Positions 45,819-54,900 of a stretch of DNA of 64,000 nt are shown in pieces. The notes beneath the pieces were generated by a model. The model worked only from the letters and a program-made list of their open reading frames with translations. It searched no databases and was not told the DNA's origin. The stretch's first letter is position 1. Each line of letters starts with the position of its first letter. A program made the translations under genes and the position numbers. The stretch is from assembly GCF_027111355.2 (NCBI RefSeq), contig NZ_CP114291.2:2294001-2358000 (forward strand), read 5' to 3'. Source of the stretch: Flavobacterium eburneipallidum (GTDB lineage: Bacteria; Bacteroidota; Bacteroidia; Flavobacteriales; Flavobacteriaceae).

Positions 45819-47089
45819 TTCAATACGGTTTTAGGGGTTGCATCCATTACAATTCCACCATAGATAGTTGGTATATTTTCATTTTCAATCACACCGTTGT
45901 AAATATGATTGACAAATATAGAACCCGATTGGTTGGCTATAAATTGTCTCGTAGCAACAGTTCCGGAAACTGTTCCTCTTAATTCAAAATTCCCCATGCA
46001 ATAGACCTGTCCTTTAATCCTTGCATCTGTTTCCAAAACAATTTGAGTTTGAAAATCTGTTGGCTCTTTGGTTTGAAAATAACATACACTACCTTTTAGG
46101 GTTGTACCTGCATCAATAAAAATTTGGTTATCGAAGGGTTTATTAGACTGAATGTATGGATTATTTTTGTTGTCCTGATAAAGAACCAAAGCAGATGGAT
46201 AATCTAGTTGGCAGCCTTTTCCAACAGTAATCTTTTTGGAAGCTATGGCTTGGAAATTTCCTGTGGTACCGTCTTCAATTTCAATAATGGGAGCAATTAA
46301 AATCAAATCTTTCAAAAGAGCTGTTTTTTTAACCCTAATTAAAGTGTCCGATTTGATAATAATATTTCCCGTGATTTCTTGATTTTCTAATAAAATTGGG
46401 TTTTTAGAATAACTTCCTTTTGTTCTTAATTTGAATGAAACAACAATTTTTTGATGGTTTCCCAATGGAATGTATTCCTCCTGATTTAGAATTTTATATT
46501 CTTTCAAATAAAAAGAAATCATCTCTAGAACACTCTTTTTTAGATTAGGCAGTACTGGCGTACTTTTTTTTTGAATGCCATAAATAGGTTGTGATCCATA
46601 GTAACTGTTTCCGTTAATATAGCCTGTTTTTACACCTTGTGATGGTAGGTAAACATTTCCCCTAATTGCAGTATTGCCCACTACAGAAAGTGGGTTTTGT
46701 GTTTCTTGCAGAAACAAAGTTGGCGATTCTTCGGCGTCAATTAACGAGCCTATCAGTGCCGTTTTTATAAATATTTTTTTTCGGAATATGGTTTTGCTAT
46801 GTGCTTTTTCAAAAATTCCCCAAAGTGATAAATGGGTTTGAAGCATTTGATTTTCTTTTTCTTCAAAATCAACGGTTAGGGTATCAGAACTGATATTTTC
46901 TTGTTGCAATAAATAGGCTATTCCAGTATCCGAAAGTTGAATATTTTCAATAGCCCCTTTTGATTGCTCTTTCATGTAAATAAAGGTATAGGCGTACAAT
47001 ATCATACCGCTTAAAAGCAAAGCAATCAATACCCCTATGAAAACGGTAAATTGCAAAGCTCCAGATTTAAGTTTCAAAAACAGTTTCAC
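45806..47089 (-). CDS. GspK-like protein with a large beta-rich head
   Basis: A 427-aa protein in the gspK slot. The N-terminus KSGALQFTVFIGVLIALLLSGM is prepilin-like with Gly before the possible cleavage site and no Glu at +5, as in GspK. The head (about 130-420) is not the usual GspK helical fold. It has short repeating beta strands (TGNIIIKSDTLIRVKK; LILIAPIIEIEDG; GTVSGTVATRQFIANQSGSI) that suggest a beta-solenoid of the polymer-forming/bactofilin type. It overlaps its neighbours by 4 and 13 bp. Confidence 0.65.
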   Translation of the reverse strand: MKLFLKLKSGALQFTVFIGVLIALLLSGMILYAYTFIYMKEQSKGAIENIQLSDTGIAYLLQQENISSDTLTVDFEEKENQMLQTHLSLWGIFEKAHSKTIFRKKIFIKTALIGSLIDAEESPTLFLQETQNPLSVVGNTAIRGNVYLPSQGVKTGYINGNSYYGSQPIYGIQKKSTPVLPNLKKSVLEMISFYLKEYKILNQEEYIPLGNHQKIVVSFKLRTKGSYSKNPILLENQEITGNIIIKSDTLIRVKKTALLKDLILIAPIIEIEDGTTGNFQAIASKKITVGKGCQLDYPSALVLYQDNKNNPYIQSNKPFDNQIFIDAGTTLKGSVCYFQTKEPTDFQTQIVLETDARIKGQVYCMGNFELRGTVSGTVATRQFIANQSGSIFVNHIYNGVIENENIPTIYGGIVMDATPKTVLKWLY

Positions 47090-47565
47090 TCTGCCAGCAT
47101 AATAAGATTCAGATTTCCTTTGTATTTTACATAAACAGACTCTTTGTCTCCGTCTTTCAAATAAACTTCATTTTCAGTATCTCCTTTTTTCATATAAAAA
47201 TTATGACCGTCAATGACTAGTATATAAAGCTTACTTTTTTGTTTACTATCAGATATCATTCCCTTATACTGTATTACTGGCCAAATAAGTGTTTCTTTTG
47301 GTTTTACCAGCTTTTTAGTCCCATTAGCTTTAGCAGTTTTCGCAGTTGAAACAGCATACATTTTTCCAAGAAACGGATCTCTATAATCAACATTGATAGA
47401 GAAAGGTGTTCGCTCTTTTAATTTAAAAGGTTTTATGTTAAATTCCATTGGAGCAGTAGCCAAAGAATCGTCCGAAGCCGAAAAAGAAAAAAATTGATAA
47501 ATCAGCATACCCCAAATAAACAAAACGATGGGAAGTAAAATGTAGATGCTCTTTTTGTTTTTCAT
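47086..47565 (-). CDS. GspC/PilP-like periplasmic connector
   Basis: A 159-aa bitopic protein with one membrane helix at 8-26, a linker, then a periplasmic domain beginning with YRDPFLG (about 61-67), the RDPF signature shared by PilP and GspC homology regions. Short beta strands follow (IQYKGMISD; LYILVIDGHNFYMKKGD). This domain normally links the inner-membrane platform to the secretin. It overlaps the GspK-like gene by ATGA. Confidence 0.75.
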   Translation of the reverse strand: MKNKKSIYILLPIVLFIWGMLIYQFFSFSASDDSLATAPMEFNIKPFKLKERTPFSINVDYRDPFLGKMYAVSTAKTAKANGTKKLVKPKETLIWPVIQYKGMISDSKQKSKLYILVIDGHNFYMKKGDTENEVYLKDGDKESVYVKYKGNLNLIMLAE

Positions 47566-47572
47566 GGTAGGT

Positions 47573-48508
47573 TTAATTTACCGTAAAACTAAAAACAGCA
47601 CTTTTAGTACCGCTATTTCCTGCTTCGTCAAAAGATTTGGTGTACCAATAATAGGTACCCGAATCAAGGGTTGTTGAGAAAGGAGTAGCAGCTTCTTTTT
47701 TAAGTTTCGAGACCGTCAAGGCTGCATCGGTATAAATAAAAATACTATCTTTCTCTACACTCCCTGCAATGGGAGTTCTGCTCCATTGAAAACTGACATT
47801 GGTATTGGCAGTAGTGCTCGTATTGGCTGGACTCGATAAAACAGGGATATTAGGCACTGTCGTATCTACTAAAACCGACCTAGAGGAATATAAGGTTTGT
47901 TGCGTACCATTTGAAGCTCTTACTTTCCAAAAATAGTTACCTTCTGTAAAAGTATAATTCAAATTGGTAGTAGTAACAGTCTGATCCTTTACAATCGTAT
48001 TGTTTCCGTCATAAATTTGAACTTGATAACCCGTTGCTCCGATAATAGCTCCCCACGAAAAATTTTGTACTGTTTTTTTGGTAATTAAATTATTTGCTGG
48101 AGTATTCAAAACCACAATATTGTTTTGAAAATCGGCATTGCTGACAACCGAAATCAATCTTGCTGCATAATTTGTGCTATAACCACTGTTGATAGCTCGA
48201 ACTCTCCATTCATAATTTCCTATGGGAAGTTGTTGCGTAAAACTATTTTCTTTGATTTTAGTATCTATAATAATTTGCAGCGGATTAGCAAAATTAGGTG
48301 TGGCTATTTGCAATTGGTATTCTGTTGCATCGGCTACTGTTTCCCAAAAGAATGTAACTCCTGTAGAATAAAATTGGGCATTATTCATAGGAGCAACTAA
48401 AACCACTTCACGGTTTGAAATATCCTTCTCCATTAGAATTTCTTCACAGGAAATGAAAGTTAAGAAAAGAAGTCCGATAAGAAATTTATGTATCAAAGAT
48501 GAATTCAT
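47573..48508 (-). CDS. Lipoprotein with three fibronectin III/Ig-like repeats
   Basis: A 311-aa lipoprotein: signal with lipobox ISCEE (Cys at about 21), then three repeats of about 90 residues, each with a proline-led start (VAPMNNAQF; LNTPANNLI; LSSPANTST), a W in FFWETV/FSWGAI/FQWSRT, and a Y-x-L/V strand. Likely surface-exposed and binding; its place in the operon suggests it works with the secretion apparatus. It lies 7 bp before the GspC-like gene. Confidence 0.75.
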   Translation of the reverse strand: MNSSLIHKFLIGLLFLTFISCEEILMEKDISNREVVLVAPMNNAQFYSTGVTFFWETVADATEYQLQIATPNFANPLQIIIDTKIKENSFTQQLPIGNYEWRVRAINSGYSTNYAARLISVVSNADFQNNIVVLNTPANNLITKKTVQNFSWGAIIGATGYQVQIYDGNNTIVKDQTVTTTNLNYTFTEGNYFWKVRASNGTQQTLYSSRSVLVDTTVPNIPVLSSPANTSTTANTNVSFQWSRTPIAGSVEKDSIFIYTDAALTVSKLKKEAATPFSTTLDSGTYYWYTKSFDEAGNSGTKSAVFSFTVN

Positions 48509-48565
48509 TGAGTATATTTTTTTACTGAAAATAGATTTTTTTGAAGGATAGGTTGGAAAAAAGGA

Positions 48566-49303
48566 TTACATATCAAATAAACTTTTCTCCTTTGACTTTG
48601 CATTGTTCTTTATTTTTGATTTTGTATTTCCTTTGCATTTATTGCTTCCTTCTGCCATATCAGCTATATACCATTGTCCACGATCTGTTTCTCCCCAGCA
48701 AAAAGAACTTAATCGATAAGCCACAACATTCAATGAATTCAAAAATAAAGTATCTGTTTTTTTTCCTAATTTATAAAGGGAAATGGCATATTTGCTGTTT
48801 TGATAATTGGTCAAATAAAAAGTATCCGCTTGCTTGATTTTATTAATTTCTTCTGGCGAAAAGGAGAATACTAAATTAGTTACCACTTCTGATTTTTGGG
48901 TGTTACTGATGAATTTAAAAACATCCTTGTTGTAATCAGCATTCAATTCATTGACAAATTGCACTACATCTAGCAATTTTACAGTGGCTAATTCAGGTTT
49001 TTTAGGCAAACTATCCACATAAGCTACTTTCAATTGATCTTGATTGTATTTGGCTTTAGCAGCATAAATTTTATGCATTTTTTTGTTGAAAGGTATAATC
49101 TCAATAGCAACCCGAATGTTATTCTCTAATTTAGGTAATGCTTTAACTTCAAATTCATTATTAGTTTTATACCCCATTTTAGATTGTCCAATACTTCCTA
49201 ATTCTGGAGCAGTATCGGATACTTTATAAGTATTATTTTTAATTTGTATAGACTGGCAAGCTGATAAAACAACTAACAGGAGTACAATAAAGCTATTTTT
49301 CAT
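48566..49303 (-). CDS. Lipoprotein of unknown function at the head of the secretion operon
   Basis: A 245-aa protein with lipobox LSACQ (Cys at 16), a globular middle without recognised domain, and a Lys/Ser/Asn-rich tail. First gene of the minus-strand operon ending in gspF; a 57-bp gap separates it from the next gene. It might serve as the secretin pilotin, which is a lipoprotein in other systems, but there is no sequence support for that. Confidence 0.6.
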   Translation of the reverse strand: MKNSFIVLLLVVLSACQSIQIKNNTYKVSDTAPELGSIGQSKMGYKTNNEFEVKALPKLENNIRVAIEIIPFNKKMHKIYAAKAKYNQDQLKVAYVDSLPKKPELATVKLLDVVQFVNELNADYNKDVFKFISNTQKSEVVTNLVFSFSPEEINKIKQADTFYLTNYQNSKYAISLYKLGKKTDTLFLNSLNVVAYRLSSFCWGETDRGQWYIADMAEGSNKCKGNTKSKIKNNAKSKEKSLFDM

Positions 49304-49480
49304 TTATAATATAATTTGTAGTAAATGTAATTTTGTTTCTGATACTAAACAATGTAAAAATAAACATTTTGTCAAATAAATAGTATGTATTTTAAATTGA
49401 TTTGTAGATTATCAACAAAATAAACACAAAATTAAGTGAAGCAGACATCATCCTACATAATTTAAACATCGTATTTCTTT

Positions 49481-50759
49481 ATGGGTCATAACCTTTCTCG
49501 CATCTCTTGGGATACCAATGTCAAACATTACATTCGAAACGGCTTATACGACAATCTGCCGAATGCCCTAAAAGCCAAAATCCCAAAAACAAACAAGCAC
49601 CGCTGGGAACTGGAAGAGGATAATAAATACATAGGATGCGAAATAGCCTCTTTTATCAAAGAAGAATTGGAATTAATCAAAAGAATCGGGGCATCCAGCA
49701 ACAGCAAAAAAGTAATGGAAGCTTATTTCAAACTATCGGATACCTATCACGAAATTACAGGTAGTATCGAAGGAGTTATGAAACAAGTCGCATTACAAAA
49801 AGAGAAAATTGTCAATGCCATTGAAATTGCAAAAGAATTCGTCCCTATCGAATCGGCGTTAAAGGTTTTTAACATTTCGAGAGCCACTTATCACAACTAT
49901 AAGACACTTGTTATTAACAAATGTGATACTTCTCATTTTTGTGGTGCACCAAGCAGTATCCGCACCAATTATTGAAAAAGGAAATTTTCCAAATCAAAAA
50001 CTATATGAAAAATGAAGCCTATTCACATTGGTCTAAATCTTCCGTTTATTTATTGGCATTGCGCAACAAGGAAATCTCCTTTTGCTTGACCACTTTTTAC
50101 AAATATGCCAAACTTTTGGGCTATTGCAAATCAAGACACATACAACCAAAAATAAAATATTCCTCGCTCACGAGTTATAAGCCCAATGAAATTTGGTGTG
50201 CCGATGTAACGATACTGAAGACAGCAGACAAAAAAAACATTACATTCATTTCTTGATGGATCATTATTCCAAAATGATTTTGGGGTATAGTGTTGAAAAC
50301 AGTTCCAGTCCAAAAGCCATTAAAACCCTATTACAGCAAGCCTATTTAAAACACAAAAACGAAACTCCCATAACTTTGGTAACCGATGCCGGTGTGGAAA
50401 ATGTAAACAATACCGTTCAAGAATTTTTAAACACTACAAATACAAACATAAAACACCTGATTGCCCAAAAAGACATTCCTTTTTCGAATTCCAGAATTGA
50501 GGCATTTAATAAAATTATCAAACACCAGTTTTTGTTGCCCCGAAATTCAGAAAACAGAAAACAACTTGAAACCGTTTTGGCAATAGACGTACAAACCTAT
50601 AACACCATACGCCCTCAACTCTCTCTGAAAGGAAATACTCTAACCGAAACATTTTCAGGAAAACCGTTGGATATAAACCATTACAAAACCCATTTTGACA
50701 ACCAAAAATCATTGAGGATAGCCCAAAACCAACAAAATAGATGCAATGGTTGTAAGTGA
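49481..50759 (+). pseudogene. IS3-like transposase, two frameshifts
   Basis: The most complete copy. The N-terminal part (49481-49935, GHNLSRISWDTN; helix-turn-helix region) shifts by -1 at a T5 run near 49936-49940 into the middle part (KEIFQIKNYMKNEAYSHWS; CADVTILK with the first Asp). It shifts again at an A8 run near 50230 into the last part (DHYSKMILGYS; VTDAGVEN with the second Asp; SRIEAFNKIIKH with the Glu). All three catalytic residues survive. Both shifts are at homopolymers, so programmed slippage, mutation or sequence error are all possible. Confidence 0.82.
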
Positions 50760-50771
50760 TATTAAAAAAGC

Positions 50772-50808
50772 AAAACCTAATATTGGAATAAATCCAATAT
50801 TAGGTTTT
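50772..50808. terminator. 16-bp perfect hairpin after the IS3-like transposase
   Basis: AAAACCTAATATTGGA (50772-50787) pairs perfectly with TCCAATATTAGGTTTT (50793-50808), followed by T-rich sequence. Confidence 0.78.
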
Positions 50809-50861
50809 TGTTTTTTCATTCTTATATTTCGAATTGAACTATATTTTTACTTTACTGTAAA

Positions 50862-50930
50862 AGCCTCATTTTTAATTACAATTCCTTATATGGGACTGTT
50901 TTTAATAAAAGAATCGTGTTAGTAGCACGG
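50862..50930. repeat. IS tail repeat, copy C
   Basis: Third copy of the conserved IS tail, ending AGTAGCACGG at 50930. As with copy A, a truncated XRE regulator begins directly after it. Confidence 0.7.
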
Positions 50931-50931
50931 A

Positions 50932-51183
50932 ACAAAATCCCCAGTGATTGGAAGATACGAGCGTGATGAGATGAAGCCCTCTATTGATACCGCTAATAAA
51001 CTTGCGGAGTTTCTCGAAGTTTCTTTGGATTATTTAACTGGCAATACAGATGTATTATTAGACACCAATACCCTAAACCGTATTTTAGAAGTGCAACAGT
51101 TGCCCGATGATGTAAAAGAAAAACTTTTCTATTTTATCGATATGACTGTTAGGGATTATAAAGCCAAAAAAGCGTATTCATAA
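50932..51183 (+). pseudogene. Truncated XRE-type helix-turn-helix regulator
   Basis: Open from the IS boundary: the sequence KSPVIGRYERDEMKPSIDTA continues into AEFLEVSLDYLTG and a C-terminal helical part ending KAKKAYS. The recognition helix onward is present, but helix 1-2 and a proper start are missing; only a GTG at 50944 could start a 79-aa product. A strong terminator follows. Unrelated at sequence level to the scrap at 35.8 kb. Confidence 0.7.
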
Positions 51184-51190
51184 AACTAAA

Positions 51191-51220
51191 AAACCACTTC
51201 GATTTTGAAGTGGTTTTTTT
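51191..51220 (+). terminator. Rho-independent terminator after the XRE remnant
   Basis: AAACCACTTC (51191-51200), loop gatttt, GAAGTGGTTT (51207-51216), followed by a T run. Perfect 10-bp stem. Confidence 0.88.
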
Positions 51221-51297
51221 TCTTGTCTTGACTTGTTTTTGCATTGTTCTCGTTTATAGGCACAGTTTACAAAACTTCGCTATCCACACAAGTATGT

Positions 51298-51954
51298 TTA
51301 CTTCATTTCTGCGCCATCTGTGTTTATTTTCTTACTAAAGTCAGTTAAATTAAAATAATCTTTATCGTATGGTTTTGTTTGTAAAATATTGTTTAAAAAA
51401 TTCAAATTACTATTATCAAATCCAATTAACTCTTGAATAAAATCCAAATAATTAGATTTATAGGTTATTCTGTATAAAATTAAGCTTGCTAATAATTGTT
51501 CATTTTGATGATAAATAATGTTTTCAATAACATATTCTAATTTTTTTATTATTTCTTCAATATACAAAAACTTAATATTCATATTAATATACTCCAAACA
51601 CGCTAAAACTAAACAATCTAAATCTTCTTTTTCAGTTATTAAAAAAGATAATATTTTTTCATAATTTAAATCAAGCCCAAAGTCTACGGCAAAATAAATT
51701 AAATCTGAAATAAAATCTTTGTTTTCAGATATTAAGTTTTCATTTATAAACTTTTCTATAAATAAAAAATCCTCTTTCTTAAAGTTTTTATACTCATTAA
51801 AAAAAATGTTTACTAATTCTTTTTCTTCGAGATTTAGAATAAACTCTATGTCTGACAGTGAAAATTTTATATTTTTTCTGCAATTTTCTTCAATAATTCT
51901 TACCGCCTTATCAAAAGGTAACTTATCAATATCAGTTAATTTATCATTTATCAT
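51298..51954 (-). CDS. Candidate immunity protein of RHS module 3
   Basis: A 218-aa acidic, helical cytoplasmic protein (DIEFILNLEEKELVNIFF; LVLACLEYINMN), overlapping the stop of the RHS toxin gene by ATGA (51951-51954). No family recognised. Translational coupling to the toxin and a composition unlike its surroundings support an immunity role. Confidence 0.65.
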   Translation of the reverse strand: MINDKLTDIDKLPFDKAVRIIEENCRKNIKFSLSDIEFILNLEEKELVNIFFNEYKNFKKEDFLFIEKFINENLISENKDFISDLIYFAVDFGLDLNYEKILSFLITEKEDLDCLVLACLEYINMNIKFLYIEEIIKKLEYVIENIIYHQNEQLLASLILYRITYKSNYLDFIQELIGFDNSNLNFLNNILQTKPYDKDYFNLTDFSKKINTDGAEMK

Positions 51955-54900
51955 TTTTTATCTTTACTTTGTCTTGAACTTCTTTGTCCTGTATTTTTTT
52001 CGTGCTTTTTTAATTTTTGTAAGTCAGAACTAGAGGCTGTGCCAGCAGCTTTTTTAGCTCGTATTGATTCTAATTCGTCATCTTGTAATTTCCCATTATT
52101 ACTTCCTCTTTGACTCATTGAATCATAATGTCCAATAGTAGTTGAGGGAGTAGAAGAAGAATAACTATCTGTTGAATAATAAGTTATTATACCTGCTGCG
52201 ATTATTGAAGCTACTCCATCTACAACCCATTTTTGCGGCATTAAATCAGTTGGATCAGGAGTTAGAATATCTATTTCAACAGCTGTTAATATTGTTGTAG
52301 CTACTGCAAGTGCCATTGGTTGAGATGCTTCTGCTTCTGTAATATTGCTGATTGGTGTAGAATTTCCTTGAGGACTATTAGAAGAAGAAATACTACCATC
52401 AGCATTATAGGTTAGGGTATAATTTCCCACATCATTTGAAACATTCTCTGTTGCTGTTGTTCCGCTATAATTTTGACCCTCTTTAAGTATTGAAGAAGCA
52501 TTATCTTTAGTCAGGTTTTCATTATAGGTTTGATTCCCTTTAGCATCTGTGTACCAATCCATTCCTGTAGGGTCAGTTCTAACAATTGGATTTGAACCAA
52601 CAAAATTATATGGAGTGTGTTGGTAATACGATTCTGCCATAGGGTCTATGTTCATAAATCTACCAAGTGCAGGGTCATAATTCCTCGCCTCCATATCATA
52701 AACATTAAGTCCCAACTCATCTTGCAGTTCTTTTCCGTTGTACTTATATTTTTGTCCAGGATTGGTAGAAGTAATCACATTGTTACTATCCTTGTGTTTT
52801 AAACCAAATGGATAATAGTTGTTTTCTTCTACAATTTGTAAAGCTCCTTTTGTCATACTCACTTCATCCACATAAAAATAAGTTTCAGTTGATGTGTTTG
52901 TATCGTCTTTATCTATTCGCAAGAATAGACGAGTACCATTTGCAACGGTATAGTTGTATGTATTATTTCCCGTTGGTGCATCATGAGCTAACATACCATA
53001 CTGCAAGAAATTTCCATTTGCGTCAAATTCCTGAAAATAAATTCTAATTTTTGAAAGTGTATTACCTTTATCTAATTTTACGTTTATTTTCAAATTTTCC
53101 CCTGGTGCAGTTGTAAAACCTGTTAAATAATTTACAACACCTTCCCAACTACTATTAACATTTACTTTTAGTTTACCATTTTCTAATGAAGAACCTACAG
53201 ATCCGTTCTCTCCCCAATTGTCATAATCAGTAGTAAACTGACTATTCAAAATGCTTTGATAATTATCATTAGGATTTGTATAACTTAATCTAATATTCCC
53301 CAAATGATCTTTGTATTGGTAAATATAATTAAAATTCCCCGAACTGCAATCTACATAGCCTTCGGGTTGATTAAAGAATTTTAGACTAGCTTCATTATAC
53401 ACATAATTACCTGCATAGTAGGTATTGGGTTCTGTGGCACCAATATCATTTACCGTTTTTTGTAATTTAACTCCCGTTGCGTCATACACATACGCAATAC
53501 TGCCAAAATTAGAAACAGCATCATTGATAGTAACTGCTTTAGGCAGATTCAAATGATTATAAGCAATGGATGTGATACCTTTATTGGCATCAAATGTCAT
53601 ATTACCATTAGCATCATAATAATATTCAGTTCCTGATCCGGGCATTGTATTAATACTACCATCTTTGAATCCTTCTTTTCCATTTGTAGAAAGTCCGTAA
53701 CCATCGCCAATTTCCAGTAATTTATTTCCTGAATCATAACTATAAGTTAAATAATCGATAGTTGAAAATGAATTTGAATTGGTTGCACTTTGCATATTAC
53801 GCATCAATTGCTCTATATTTCCATTACGGTCATAACCAAAAATCATTTCATCAAACTTATTATTCACAACATTATTTTCAGCATAAGTCGCTGTTTTAAA
53901 TCTATTCAAGGCATCATAAGAATAATTATAATTTTTTAAACTGCTGTTATTTGTACTGGCAGTTTTCCAAAAGGTCTGACTAATGTTTCCGTTGTATAAA
54001 GCTACTCCTGTGGAGGGATTATTGTAATTAATCTGAAACCCGAATAGATCTCCTGATCCCATCGTTATGGCATTATTACTTGTGTCGTTATCATTTATTC
54101 CTTTCAGCCAGCCCCGAATATTGTAGGCATAATCAATGGTTTGCAAACGATTTTGATTTGCCTTTCCACCTACTTTTTTCTGAATAAGTTGCCCAAGTTC
54201 ATCATAAACATTTTCTGCAATTACTTCGGGTATTGTTGCTCCATTAATGGATTGTGTTTGCTTGAGAAGCCTACCAGCATTATCATAAGTAAAGTTATCT
54301 ACTAAAGTTATTACAGCTCCGTTGTTTCTTTGATGTGTGGAGGTGGTTTCTAAAACTTTACCCACAAAATCCAATTGACTTTTTACGGTATTAGTAGTTA
54401 GTAGATAATCGTTTTTGCTGTAGTTGTAAATTGGTCTGCCTTTGCTATCATAATACATTACGTTAGTTGTCCAATTTGTTGTATCTAAAATACGTACTTT
54501 ATTTCCTGTTACCAAGCCTTTAGTATTAGTGATTGGCGTAATACTATAGGATGTTATTGAACTACCTCCATTCAAATCAAAATTATAATCATCATAATAA
54601 TTGATAGTAAACAGGTTTATGTTTGTATTATTGATGTTTGGAAAAGCATTGTTGCTATAATATACAGTAGTTCCGTTGATGGTATTTGCAGCTTGTTTGG
54701 TTTCAAATAAGTTAGTTGCACTATCTGCCAAGGCTTGTATTCCAGCTCGTGTGGTCTGTCCAGTTGCTGTATTAACATATTCTCCTGTATATACTGGCCT
54801 GCTAAAGACATCATATTTCGTAAACAACCATTTGTTAGCAGTTTTTAAATTGGCATCTTGTGTTAGAATAGGGCGATCGAGTTTGTCATATACAATATAT

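Noticed and set aside
49304..49480. Left end of the IS3-like element before the transposase
   Set aside because: I could not find an inverted repeat matching the conserved tail, so the left boundary is not called.
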